This document shows, in pieces, positions 7,005 to 15,633 of a stretch of 38,666 bases of DNA. Below the pieces are notes generated by a model. That model saw nothing but the letters and a program-made list of their open reading frames with translations. It searched no databases and was not told where the DNA came from. Position numbers and translations under genes: made by a program. The stretch is from Mycobacterium sp. E796. GTDB taxonomy: Bacteria; Actinomycetota; Actinomycetes; Mycobacteriales; Mycobacteriaceae. The number at the start of each line of letters is the position of its first letter. The first letter of the stretch is position 1. The DNA lies in NCBI RefSeq assembly GCF_001672815.1, contig NZ_LZKK01000056.1, positions 1-38,666 of the forward strand. The letters run 5' to 3'.

Positions 7005-8882
7005 CTAAGCCTCAGTCATCGCGTAGTAGGCGCCGCGCCGCGCCAGCAGTTGGGCGTGGCTGCCCTGTTCGACGATGCGTCCCGCCTCGACGACGACGAT
7101 GCGGTCGGCGTCGCGAATGGTCGAAAGGCGGTGCGCGATAATGAAACTCGTGCGGCCGCGGCGAAGTTCGCGCATGGCGCGCTGAACGAGGGTCTCGGTG
7201 CGGGTGTCCACCGAGCTGGTCGCCTCGTCTAGGATCAGCAGCCGCGGCCGGGCGAGGAACGCGCGGGCGATGGTGATGAGCTGGCGCTCGCCGGCGCTGA
7301 TGTTGGTGCCGCCGCCGCTGATCGGGGTCTGGTAGCCGGCCGGCAGGGTGTGCACGAACCGGTCCACGTACGCCGCCTTGGCGGCCGCGATCACCTCGTG
7401 TTCGGTGGCGTCCGGGCGGCCGTAGGCGATGTTCTCCGCGATCGTCCCGTCGAACAGCCAGGCGTCCTGCAGCACCATGCCGATTCCCGATCGCAGCGAC
7501 CGCCTGCTCACGGTGGTGATGTCGACCCCGTCGATCAGTATCCGGCCCGAGTCGACGTCGTAGAACCGCATCAGCAGGTTCACCATCGTGGTCTTGCCCG
7601 CCCCGGTCGGCCCGACGATCGCCACCGTGCTGCCCGGCTCGGCCACCAGCGACAGGTCGTGGATCACCGGCGTGCCCGGCCGGTACGAGAAGTTCACGTG
7701 CTCGAACTCGACGCGGCCGCCGTTGGACCGCGGCAATGCCCGCTCCGGGTCCGGCGGCTCCTCGGGCTCGTCGAGCAGCTCGAACACCCGCTCGGCGCTG
7801 GCCACCCCGGATTGCAGGGTGTTGTACATCCCGGCCACCTGGCTCACCGGCGCGTTGAACTGCCGCAGGTATTGGATGAAGGCCTGAATGCTGCCCAGCG
7901 TGATCTGCCCGGTGGCCACCTGCAGGCCGCCGACGACGGCGACGGCGGCGTAGCCGACGTTGCCGATGAACCCCGTCGCCGGCGCCACCAGCCCGGAGAA
8001 GAACTGGGCGCCGAAGCTGGCCCGGTAGACCTCGTCGTTGAGGCGGCGGAACTGCTCGCGCGCCGCGGCCTGGTGGCCGAACGTCCGGACCACCGTGAAT
8101 CCGCTGTAGGTCTCCTCGATGTGGGCGTTCAGGCGCCCGGTGCTTCGCCACTGGGCGACGAACAGGCGCTGCGAACGCCGCGCGATCGCTCGCGTCGCCA
8201 GCAGCGAGACCGGCACGGCCAGCAGCGTGATGCCGGCCAGCAGCGGCGAGATGGACACCATCATCGCCAGCACGGCCACCACCGTCAGGGCCGCCGTCAA
8301 AAGCTGGCTGATCGTCATCGACAGCGACGACTGCACGTTGTCGATGTCGTTGGTGACCCGGCTCAGCACCTCGCCGCGTTGGCGCCCGTCGAAGTAGGCC
8401 AGCGGCAGCCGGTGGATCTTGTCCTCGACGTCGGAGCGCAGCGCGACCATGGTGCGCTGCACGGTGACGTTGAGTAGCCGGACCTGCGCCCAAATCAGCA
8501 GCGCGGAAACGACATACAGCGCCAGGGCCAGCGCCAGCGTTCGGGCCACCGCCGCGAAGTCCACGCCCCGGCCCGGCACCACGTTCATCCCGGACAGCAG
8601 GTCGGCGAACGCGTTCTGGCCCCTGGCGCGGGCGGCGGCGACGGCCTGCGCCTTGCTGATCCCGGCCGGCAGCTGCCGCCCGATGACGCCGTTGAACAGC
8701 AGGTCGGTGGCGTGCCCCAGGATTCGCGGCACGACCACCCCGATCGCCGTGCCGGTGATGCCCAGCGCGATCACCGCGAGACTCAGGCGGCGTTGCGGCG
8801 CAAGCCGTTTCACCAGCCGGGTCGCCGATGCCCAGAAGTCGCGGGAGCGTCCTGCCGCCGGTGCCACGGGCGCGAGGGTCAT
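7005..8882 (-). CDS. ABC exporter, fused permease and ATPase (Rv1272c-like)
   Basis: This 625-residue half-transporter of the multidrug/lipid exporter type has an N-terminal six-helix permease (about residues 40-350) and a C-terminal nucleotide-binding domain. The latter shows Walker [11 protein letters not shown]-loop VLQDAWLF, signature ISAGERQ, Walker [13 protein letters not shown] and the switch His in IIAHRLS. The signature is ISAGE rather than LSGGQ, a common variant in heterodimeric exporters. It overlaps the upstream ABC gene by four bases (ATGA), so the two are coupled and probably form a heterodimer, as proposed for Rv1272c/Rv1273c. Rv1272c has been linked to lipid handling. The substrate cannot be read from the sequence. 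Confidence 0.92.
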   Translation of the reverse strand: MTLAPVAPAAGRSRDFWASATRLVKRLAPQRRLSLAVIALGITGTAIGVVVPRILGHATDLLFNGVIGRQLPAGISKAQAVAAARARGQNAFADLLSGMNVVPGRGVDFAAVARTLALALALYVVSALLIWAQVRLLNVTVQRTMVALRSDVEDKIHRLPLAYFDGRQRGEVLSRVTNDIDNVQSSLSMTISQLLTAALTVVAVLAMMVSISPLLAGITLLAVPVSLLATRAIARRSQRLFVAQWRSTGRLNAHIEETYSGFTVVRTFGHQAAAREQFRRLNDEVYRASFGAQFFSGLVAPATGFIGNVGYAAVAVVGGLQVATGQITLGSIQAFIQYLRQFNAPVSQVAGMYNTLQSGVASAERVFELLDEPEEPPDPERALPRSNGGRVEFEHVNFSYRPGTPVIHDLSLVAEPGSTVAIVGPTGAGKTTMVNLLMRFYDVDSGRILIDGVDITTVSRRSLRSGIGMVLQDAWLFDGTIAENIAYGRPDATEHEVIAAAKAAYVDRFVHTLPAGYQTPISGGGTNISAGERQLITIARAFLARPRLLILDEATSSVDTRTETLVQRAMRELRRGRTSFIIAHRLSTIRDADRIVVVEAGRIVEQGSHAQLLARRGAYYAMTEA

Positions 8883-10651
8883 TGCTCACCCCCCACGCCG
8901 GCCCCCACCGACTGCGAGTCGGCGAATTCCGCGTAGGTGGCGCATTCGGTGAGCAGCGATTCGTGCGTGCCCACGCCCACCAGTTTCCCGCCGTCGACGA
9001 CGATCACCTGGTCGGCCTGGGCTGCGGTGGAAACGCGTTGGGTGACAACGATTATCGTGGCCGGATTCCTGGGGCCGCACGCCCGCGCAAGCGACGCGCG
9101 CACCCGCGCGTCGGTGTGCACGTCGAGCGCGGCGAAGGAGTCGTCGAACAGGTAGATCGCGGGGCGGCGGATGACGGCCCGTGCGATCGCCAGCCGCTGC
9201 CGCTGTCCACCGGAGAAGTTGATGCCGCCCTGGGCGACGCGCATGTCCAGCCCACTATCCGGGGAACCGTGGGCGCGCACGAACCCGTCGGCGTCGGCTA
9301 TCCGCAACGCCTCCCACATCTCGTCGTCCGTCACCACCTGCCCGGGAGCCGCGCCGTAGCGCAGGTTCTCGGCCACCGTGCCGGAGAAGAGGTAGCCGCG
9401 CTGGGGCACCAGCCCGATCGCCGACCACAGCCGCTCGGTGTGGTAGTCGCGGACGTCGACGCCGTCGATCAGCACGGCGCCGGCGGTGACGTCGTACAGC
9501 CGGCAGATCAGGGAGATCAGCGTCGACTTGCCCGAACCCGTGCTGCCCACGACGGCCGTCGTCGTCCCGGGCGTCGCGGTGAACGAAATGTCTTGCAGCA
9601 CCGAGCGATCGGCGCCCGGATAGGTGAAGGTGGCGCCCTCCAACCGCACGACGCCCGCGATCCCGCCGCGCGGGAACCGCGGGTTCGGTGGGTCCTGCAC
9701 GGCGGCGCGGGTGTCGAGCACCTCGGTGATCCGTTCGGCGCACACCGCCGCGCGCGGCAGCACCACCAATGTCATCGTGGCCATCAAGACCGCCATCAGG
9801 ATCTGGGTGAAGTACACGAGGAAGGCGGTCAGGGAACCGACCTGCATCTGGCCCCGATCGATGCGCAGGCCGCCGAACCAGATCAGCGCGAGGCTGGACA
9901 CGTTGATGGTCAGCGTGGTCAGCGGCAGCATGAGCGCCTGCAAGTTGCCGGCGGCCAGCGCGGTGTTCGACAGCGCGGTGTTGGCGCGGGCGAACCGGTC
10001 GCGCTCGTAGCCCTCGCGGGCGAACGCGCGGACCACCCGGACGCCGGACAGTTGGTCGCGCACCACGCGGTTGATGCCGTCGATCAGGCTTTGCATCCGG
10101 CGCAGCAGCGGCAGCATGCGCGACATGACGAAGTAGTTGGTCACGGCCATCACCGGGACGCTGACCAGCAGCAGCCAGGCCAGCGCCGCCTCCTGGTGCA
10201 GGGCCATGACGATGCCGCCCACGCACATGATCGGCGCGGTGATCAGCACGGTGCCGCCGATCTGGACCAGGTATTGGATCTGCCGGACGTCATTGGTGCT
10301 GCGCGTCAACAGGGTTGGCGCGCCGAATCGATCGGTCTCGTGCTCGGAGAACGTGGTGACGTGTTCGAAAATCGCCTGACGCAGGTCGCGGCCGAAGCCC
10401 ATGCCCGCCCGCGAGCCGACGTAGACGGCCCCGACCGCGCACAGCACCTGCAGCCCGGTGACCGAAAGCATCACCATGCCGAGCCGGACGATGGTGGCGG
10501 TGTCACCCTTGGCGACGCCCTCGTCGATGATCGACGCGTTGACCGTCGGCAGGTACAGCGACGCCAGCGTGCTGGTCAGCTGGAGCGCCAGCAGCACCGC
10601 AACCAGCCGCCGGTACGGCCGGATGTACTGGCGCAGCAGTGCCAGGAGCAT
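8879..10651 (-). CDS. ABC exporter, fused permease and ATPase (Rv1273c-like)
   Basis: This 590-residue partner of the downstream ABC gene has a six-helix permease (about residues 15-310) and an ATPase domain. The ATPase shows Walker [10 protein letters not shown], signature FSGGQRQR and [12 protein letters not shown] at Walker B. The residue after the Walker B aspartate is Asp-Ser instead of the usual catalytic Glu, a sign of a degenerate site in a heterodimeric exporter; the H-loop reads VTQRVS, without His. The partner at 7005-8882 keeps Glu and His, so one active and one degenerate ATP site are expected. The start at [15 protein letters not shown] (10651) matches the family. The longer start at 10693 lies in the promoter region shared with lprB. 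Confidence 0.92.
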   Translation of the reverse strand: MLLALLRQYIRPYRRLVAVLLALQLTSTLASLYLPTVNASIIDEGVAKGDTATIVRLGMVMLSVTGLQVLCAVGAVYVGSRAGMGFGRDLRQAIFEHVTTFSEHETDRFGAPTLLTRSTNDVRQIQYLVQIGGTVLITAPIMCVGGIVMALHQEAALAWLLLVSVPVMAVTNYFVMSRMLPLLRRMQSLIDGINRVVRDQLSGVRVVRAFAREGYERDRFARANTALSNTALAAGNLQALMLPLTTLTINVSSLALIWFGGLRIDRGQMQVGSLTAFLVYFTQILMAVLMATMTLVVLPRAAVCAERITEVLDTRAAVQDPPNPRFPRGGIAGVVRLEGATFTYPGADRSVLQDISFTATPGTTTAVVGSTGSGKSTLISLICRLYDVTAGAVLIDGVDVRDYHTERLWSAIGLVPQRGYLFSGTVAENLRYGAAPGQVVTDDEMWEALRIADADGFVRAHGSPDSGLDMRVAQGGINFSGGQRQRLAIARAVIRRPAIYLFDDSFAALDVHTDARVRASLARACGPRNPATIIVVTQRVSTAAQADQVIVVDGGKLVGVGTHESLLTECATYAEFADSQSVGAGVGGEQ

Positions 10652-10748
10652 CTGGCTACTGTCGCATACGGCGCGCCCCGCGCTCGTCAACACGGGGCCG
10701 AAATGCCTGCTCAGGCGCGGCGTCAGCGGGTGGCCGCCGCGGTCCCGC

Positions 10749-10754
10749 TACAGT
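10749..10754 (+). promoter_or_regulatory. -10 box of lprB, probable leaderless transcript
   Basis: TACAGT ends 7 bases before the GTG start of lprB, and there is no Shine-Dalgarno sequence. This spacing puts transcription start at or next to the first codon, as in many mycobacterial leaderless mRNAs. Confidence 0.45.
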
Positions 10755-10761
10755 GCATCGT

Positions 10762-11328
10762 GTGACGAGCACTAGGCGAGGCGCGAGGGCGCTGGCTCTC
10801 GTGGCGTCGGCCTTAGCGATTCTGATCCCGACGATTGCGGGATGCTCGGGTTCCGGCGACAACAAACCGGGAGCGACGGCATCGTCGACGCCGGGCAACG
10901 GGGAGGGCCACCACGGGCCGATGTTCCCGCAATGCGGCGGCATCAACGATCAGACCGTGGCGGAGCTGACGAAGGTGACCGGGCTGGTGAACACCGCGCG
11001 GAACTCGGTCGGGTGCCAGTGGCTGGCGGGCGGCGGGATTCTCGGCCCGCACTTCTCCTTCTCCTGGTATCGCGGCAGCCCGATCGGGCGGGAGCGCAAG
11101 ACCGAGGAGCTGTCACGCGCCAGCGTCGACGACATCAACATCAACGGCCACGGCGGCTTCATCGCCGTGGGCAACGAGCCCAACCTGGGCGACTCGCTCT
11201 GCGAGGTGGGCATCCAGTTCCAGGACGACTTCATCGAATGGTCGGTCAGCTTCAGCCAGAAGCCGTTCCCGCCACCGTGCGACATAGCCAAGGAACTGGC
11301 CCGTCAGTCGATTGCGAACTCCAAATGA
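10762..11328 (+). CDS. lprB: Lipoprotein LprB, DUF3558 family
   Basis: This 188-residue lipoprotein has a basic N-terminus, a hydrophobic core and the lipobox TIAGC with acylated Cys28. The mature part shows the DUF3558 pattern: FPQCGGINDQTV, SVGCQWL, a GPHFSFSWYRG strand and late cysteines (SLCEVG, PPPCDIA). It is cell-envelope anchored and its function is not established. Length and position match M. tuberculosis Rv1274. GTG at 10762 is chosen because it starts just before the signal sequence and sits 7 bases past a -10 box. It is transcribed away from the ABC exporter genes and overlaps lprC by four bases (ATGA). Confidence 0.9.
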   Translation: MTSTRRGARALALVASALAILIPTIAGCSGSGDNKPGATASSTPGNGEGHHGPMFPQCGGINDQTVAELTKVTGLVNTARNSVGCQWLAGGGILGPHFSFSWYRGSPIGRERKTEELSRASVDDININGHGGFIAVGNEPNLGDSLCEVGIQFQDDFIEWSVSFSQKPFPPPCDIAKELARQSIANSK

Positions 11329-11870
11329 GCCGGCGAACCGTTCGCGCCTGCGTGGCCCTGGTGTTCGCCGCGCTGCTGGTGTTGACCGGATGTTCGAGGT
11401 CCGTCGGGGGTAACGCCATCAAGGCGGGCGGCAACCCCCCGCGCAACAACAACTCTCAGCAGCAGTACCCGAACCTGCTCAAGGAGTGCGAGGTGTTGAC
11501 CAGCGACATCCTGGCCAAGACCGTCGGCGCCGATCCGCTGGACATTCAGAGCACGTTCGTCGGGGCGATCTGCCGGTGGCAGGCTGCCAACCCGGCCGGG
11601 CTGATCGACATCACCCGGTTCTGGTTCGAGCAGGGCAGCCTGGGCGAAGAGCGCAAGGTGGCCGAGTTTTTGAAGTACAAGATCGAGAACCGCTCGATCG
11701 CGGGCATCGAGTCGATCGTGATGCGCCCGGACGACCCGAACGGCGCCTGCGGCGTGGCGAGCAACGCGGCCGGGGTGGTCGGCTGGTGGGTCAACCCCCA
11801 GGTACCCGGGATTGATGCCTGTGGGCAGGCGCTCAAGCTGATGGAGCTGACGCTGTCCACCAACAGCTAG
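11325..11870 (+). CDS. lprC: Lipoprotein LprC, DUF3558 family
   Basis: This 181-residue lipoprotein has lipobox VLTGC with Cys23. The mature region is like LprB, with KECEVLTSDI, AICRWQA, a Trp/Phe strand (ITRFWFEQGSLGEERK) and two later cysteines (GACGVASN, IDACGQA). The shared GEERK/GRERK element suggests LprB and LprC arose by tandem duplication. It corresponds to Rv1275. Its ATG overlaps the lprB stop (ATGA), implying coupled translation. The tail overlaps the convergent phosphatase gene by four bases. Confidence 0.9.
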   Translation: MSRRTVRACVALVFAALLVLTGCSRSVGGNAIKAGGNPPRNNNSQQQYPNLLKECEVLTSDILAKTVGADPLDIQSTFVGAICRWQAANPAGLIDITRFWFEQGSLGEERKVAEFLKYKIENRSIAGIESIVMRPDDPNGACGVASNAAGVVGWWVNPQVPGIDACGQALKLMELTLSTNS

Positions 11871-12379
11871 CGCGGAACTTCGAAACCGGTCAGCGCGGCC
11901 CCGCCCGCTTCGAGTCCCTTCCACGCGCCCGGCACCGCCAGCACGGCGATGGCCGACGTCGGGAATTTCGTCGAAATGCGTTCCAGCACAGCGAGGTCCG
12001 TGCCTTGGTCAGCTGGGTCGTCGGCCAGGATGATCGCGAGCCCCGACATCGTCGGCTCGTGACCGACGACCAGCAGCGTGCCGACGTCGTCGACCGTCTC
12101 GTTGATCTCCGCGATCATCGTCCCCGGGGTGGCGCCGTAGAGCCGCTCGCTGTAGCGCACCGGTGCGTCGATTCCCGTCCGGTCCAACGTCTGCCGCGCC
12201 CGCGTCGCGGTGGAGCACAACACGGCGTCGATCGCGGGAACGTTGGCGCGCAACCAGTCCCCGGCCAGCCCGGCCTCCCGGATGCCGCGCGGCGCCAACG
12301 GCCGGTCATGGTCGGGGACTCCCTCCGGGTAGTCGGATTTCGCATGCCGCATCAACAGCAGTGTGCGCCGTTCAGTCAC
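11867..12379 (-). CDS. SixA-like phosphohistidine phosphatase (histidine phosphatase superfamily)
   Basis: This 170-residue protein has the phosphoglycerate-mutase fold with the catalytic motif LLMRHAKSD (His12 would be phosphorylated), the RARQT element and the second catalytic histidine in VVGHEPTMSG. Lacking a long cap, it resembles the SixA branch, which removes phosphate from histidine in phosphorelay proteins; the true substrate here is unknown. It corresponds to Rv1276c. It is convergent with lprC (four-base overlap) and ends the leftward unit headed by the HNH gene, whose stop is only 9 bases upstream. Confidence 0.88.
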   Translation of the reverse strand: MTERRTLLLMRHAKSDYPEGVPDHDRPLAPRGIREAGLAGDWLRANVPAIDAVLCSTATRARQTLDRTGIDAPVRYSERLYGATPGTMIAEINETVDDVGTLLVVGHEPTMSGLAIILADDPADQGTDLAVLERISTKFPTSAIAVLAVPGAWKGLEAGGAALTGFEVPR

Positions 12380-12388
12380 GGGCTCACG

Positions 12389-13789
12389 CTACGCTGCGTC
12401 GTCATCGTCGTCGTCGTCGTCTTCTCCGTCTTCGGTGTGGAGGAGTTTTTCGGGGTGCCAGTAGGTGTTGGTGCGGGGTTGGTCGCGGTTGAGGTGGGGT
12501 GGGGGGATCCATTCGGTTTCGCCCTTGGTGTTTTTGCGGGTGGTCCAGCCGTTGGGGTGGAGCATGCGGTGTTGGCAGCCGCAGGCGAAGGTGAGGTCGT
12601 TGACGTCGGTGGTGTGGCATTGGGCGTAGTCGGTGACGTGGTGGACTTCGCTGTAGTAGCCGGGCACGGTGCAGCCGGGGGCGGTGCAGCCGCGGTCCTT
12701 GCCGTACAACACGATTCGTTGCGCGGGGGAGGCCAGGCGTTTGGTGTGATACAGCGCCAGGGCTTTGCCGTTGTCGTCGAAGATGGCCAGGTAGTGCCGG
12801 GCGTGGCGGGCCAGGCGGATGACGTCGCTCATCGGCAGGATGCTGCCCCCGCCGGTCAACCCCCGGCCGGCGGCGGCTTCTAGTTCGGCCAGGGTGGTGG
12901 TGACGATGATCGAGGCGGGCAGCCCGTTGTGCTGGCCCAGCGTGCCCGAGCAGAGCAGCGCACGTAGCGCGGCGGTCAGCGCGTCGTGGTTGCGTTGTGC
13001 GGTCGAGCGGGCGTCTTTGTCGATGGCGTCCTGAGACGGGGGACCGTCCACGGTCGGCGTGTCATCGCTCGGGTTGCACATGCCGGGGGCGGCCAGCTTG
13101 GCCAACACCGCTTCCCACGTCGCGCGGGCTTCCGGGGTCAGGCAGCCGCGCAGTTCTGACATCCCGTCGGGGCCTTGGGGACCCAACGTCAGCCCGCGCC
13201 GGCGGGCGCGGTCGTCGTCGGTGTATGTGCCGTCGGGGTTGAGGCAGTCGGCCAACGTGTCGGCCAGCGCGCCCAGTTGTTCGGGACGAAACCGGGTGCC
13301 CTCGCTGGCCAGCTTTGCTTCGGCTTGTTCGCGGGTGGCCTGGTCGATCCAGCCGGGCAGCTGATGCCAGAACTTGCGGATGACCGCGACCTGTCCGGTG
13401 CCCAGGCTGCCTTCGCGTTGGGCGGCGGCGGTGGCGGGCAGCACCGGCGCCAACTGCTCCCCGGTCAGGCCGTGGCGCGGACCGAGCTCGGCCGCCTCGC
13501 TGATGCGCCGCGAGGCCTCGGCGCGGGTGATCAGCGTGGCCTCGGCGATCGCATGGGACAGCTTGCCGCCCAACTCCTCGGCGGTCGCCTGCCGGGCAAC
13601 GGAATTGATGATCGGATGCTCCAGAGACGGTATCCGCCGGCGCATCTTCTCGAAACGCTCGAGCAACGCGAGGTGCTCGCGGGTGGTCAACGCCTCGCAG
13701 TCAAACGCGGCCAAGGCGTCGAAGTCGGCGTCCCAGCGATCCAGGGCAGCCGACAACGCCTCCCGGTCAACGACACCGTCCGAACTCAT
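12389..13789 (-). CDS. DUF222 / HNH-endonuclease domain protein (13E12 type)
   Basis: This 466-residue protein has an N-terminal DUF222 helical region (about residues 30-300) and a C-terminal HNH domain. The HNH part shows CTAPGC, the HH pair in SEVHHVTDY, and CGCQHRMLH, the zinc/ββα-metal pattern of this family. The family occurs in many copies in actinobacteria (13E12 repeats in M. tuberculosis), is often mobile or recombining, and has no settled function. The protein ends in eight consecutive Asp residues encoded by a GTC/GAC trinucleotide tract. In M. tuberculosis I do not recall such a gene between Rv1276c and Rv1277, so it is likely an insertion in this lineage. Its 9-bp distance to the phosphatase suggests they may be cotranscribed. 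Confidence 0.88.
   Translation of the reverse strand: MSSDGVVDREALSAALDRWDADFDALAAFDCEALTTREHLALLERFEKMRRRIPSLEHPIINSVARQATAEELGGKLSHAIAEATLITRAEASRRISEAAELGPRHGLTGEQLAPVLPATAAAQREGSLGTGQVAVIRKFWHQLPGWIDQATREQAEAKLASEGTRFRPEQLGALADTLADCLNPDGTYTDDDRARRRGLTLGPQGPDGMSELRGCLTPEARATWEAVLAKLAAPGMCNPSDDTPTVDGPPSQDAIDKDARSTAQRNHDALTAALRALLCSGTLGQHNGLPASIIVTTTLAELEAAAGRGLTGGGSILPMSDVIRLARHARHYLAIFDDNGKALALYHTKRLASPAQRIVLYGKDRGCTAPGCTVPGYYSEVHHVTDYAQCHTTDVNDLTFACGCQHRMLHPNGWTTRKNTKGETEWIPPPHLNRDQPRTNTYWHPEKLLHTEDGEDDDDDDDDAA
12398..12421. repeat. GTC trinucleotide tract encoding poly-Asp
   Basis: Eight triplets, seven GTC and one ATC, on the plus strand encode the Asp8 tail of the HNH protein. Such tracts can change length by slippage without shifting the frame. 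Confidence 0.7.
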
Positions 13790-13922
13790 GCTCCCAAACT
13801 AGCCAAGCCCACCGACAAAAACCTCGGACAGAAATTGAGTGTGAAACAAGGGATTTCGTGAACGCTATCGAGCACGTGCCAGACGTGGTGTGATGTACTC
13901 GATCGCCCAACGTGAGGAAGCC

Positions 13923-14393
13923 ATGTCATATCCGACCCAAGGCGCACTGGGCCAAGGCCGCAGCGTCGCGCGCCCGGGGACGGTCATAGCCGCGGGGGTC
14001 GTCGCATTCCTGTTTGCCCCGATAAACGTGATCAACGGCCTCGTTGTGCTGGCGCGGGGAATGCTCCTGGCTATCTTCTACCTCCCGGCGCGCGCGGTTG
14101 GTGCGTTCTCGAGCATCGTTGCCGGGCTGATGATCCTGGCGATCGCCGTGTCACTGATATGGGGCGCGGTCGCGACTTTGAAGGGCCGCACTAACAAGAT
14201 CCTGTTCTGGGCTTCGTTAGCCGCAGCCGTTTGCTATGTCGCGATCGCAAGCGTGATTTACGCCCTCGGCGGCTCCCCGTATTGGGTGCTGCTCTTAGCG
14301 CTGTGTGCGGCCCTGCCGGCGGGAATCATCGTTCTTGTCCTGACGCACTCGAGCAAGGACTTCTTCCGTGCCCGCGGGGGCGCGGCGATATAA
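13923..14393 (+). CDS. Small membrane protein, four predicted helices
   Basis: A 156-residue protein I do not recognise. It has a short polar N-terminus (MSYPTQGALGQGRS) and four hydrophobic segments, roughly residues 20-42, 58-86, 93-115 and 120-140. It ends with a short basic cytoplasmic tail (SSKDFFRARGG). The ATG at 13923 is chosen for the GAGGAA just upstream; in-frame GTG/ATG at 13890-13893 would add 11 polar residues. It stands alone between the divergent HNH gene and the sbcD-like gene. No catalytic motif is visible. Confidence 0.7.
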   Translation: MSYPTQGALGQGRSVARPGTVIAAGVVAFLFAPINVINGLVVLARGMLLAIFYLPARAVGAFSSIVAGLMILAIAVSLIWGAVATLKGRTNKILFWASLAAAVCYVAIASVIYALGGSPYWVLLLALCAALPAGIIVLVLTHSSKDFFRARGGAAI

Positions 14394-14496
14394 CCGGCGC
14401 CCCGGAGACCTGCCGAGCGAGGTCCCCCGACTTGTCGGCGCGCAGACCTAGACTTCGCGGTGCCCTGATAGCCACGACTCGAAAGGGGGCCGCCGG

Positions 14497-15633
14497 ATGC
14501 GATTCCTGCACACCGCCGACTGGCAACTGGGCATGACGCGGCACTTCCTCGCCGGCGACGCGCAGCCGCGGTATTCGGCCGCGCGCCGCGACGCGGTGGC
14601 CGGGCTGGGCGCGCTGGCGGACGAGGTCGGCGCCGAATTCGTCGTCGTCGCCGGCGATGTCTTCGAACACAATCAACTGGCCCCGCAGGTGATCGGGCAA
14701 TCACTGGAAGCCATGCGCGCCATAGGGATTCCCGTCTACCTGCTCCCCGGCAACCATGATCCACTCGACGCGTCGTCGGTGTACACCGGCGCGCTGTTCA
14801 CCGCCGAACGCCCCGACAACGTCACCGTCCTCGACCGGGCCGGCATTCACGAAATCAGGCCAGGGCTCGAAATCGTCGCCGCGCCATGGCGCTCCAAGGC
14901 CCCGACCACCGACCTCGTCGCCGACGTCCTCGACGGCCTCACGCCCACCTCAGCGACCCGCATCCTCGTGGCGCACGGCGGCGTCGACATCCTGGATCCC
15001 GACCGCGACAAACCCTCGCTGATCCGCCTAACGAAACTCGACGACGCGCTGGCCCGCGGCGTGATCCACTATGTGGCGCTGGGGGACAAGCATTCGCTCA
15101 CCAAGGTCGGCGATAGCGGCCGCGTCTGGTATTCGGGCTCGCCGGAAGTCACCAACTTCGATGACGTCGAATCGGACCCCGGTCACGTGCTGGTCGTCGA
15201 CGTCGACGACGGTCGCGTCGCCGTTGAACCCCGGCACGTCGGCCGTTGGCGGTTCGTCACCCTGCACCGTCAGGTCGACACCAGCCGCGACATCGCCGAC
15301 CTCGACATGAACCTCGACCTGATGAAAGACAAGGACCGCACGGTGGTGCGGTTGGCGCTGACCGGATCGTTGACGGTCACCGACCGCGCCGCGCTGGACG
15401 CGTGCCTCGACCGGTACGCGCGACTGTTCGCCCACCTGCGCACCTGGGACAGCCACACCGACCTGGCGGTGGTTCCCGCCGACGGCGAGTTCAGCGACCT
15501 CGGCATCGGCGGGTTCGCGGCCGCGGCCGTCGACGAACTGGTGGCGGCGGCGCGGGAGGGCAACGCCGAATCCGCTGACGCCCAAGCCGCGTTGGCCCTG
15601 CTGCTGCGCCTTGCCGATCGGGGCGCCGCGTGA
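14497..15633 (+). CDS. SbcD-like metallophosphoesterase (DNA repair exonuclease)
   Basis: This 378-residue protein has the Mre11/SbcD phosphoesterase motifs in order: HTADWQLG (residues 5-12), GDVFEHN, LPGNHDP, VAHGGVD and ALGDKHS, which supply the two-metal ligands. With the next gene it should form an SbcCD/Rad50-Mre11-like complex that trims DNA ends or hairpins. It corresponds to Rv1277. The final region (DUF-like cap, about 290-378) is less conserved. The ATG follows GAAAGGGGGCCGCCGG, a strong ribosome site. Its stop overlaps the start of the SbcC-like gene by four bases (GTGA). Confidence 0.9.
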   Translation: MRFLHTADWQLGMTRHFLAGDAQPRYSAARRDAVAGLGALADEVGAEFVVVAGDVFEHNQLAPQVIGQSLEAMRAIGIPVYLLPGNHDPLDASSVYTGALFTAERPDNVTVLDRAGIHEIRPGLEIVAAPWRSKAPTTDLVADVLDGLTPTSATRILVAHGGVDILDPDRDKPSLIRLTKLDDALARGVIHYVALGDKHSLTKVGDSGRVWYSGSPEVTNFDDVESDPGHVLVVDVDDGRVAVEPRHVGRWRFVTLHRQVDTSRDIADLDMNLDLMKDKDRTVVRLALTGSLTVTDRAALDACLDRYARLFAHLRTWDSHTDLAVVPADGEFSDLGIGGFAAAAVDELVAAAREGNAESADAQAALALLLRLADRGAA

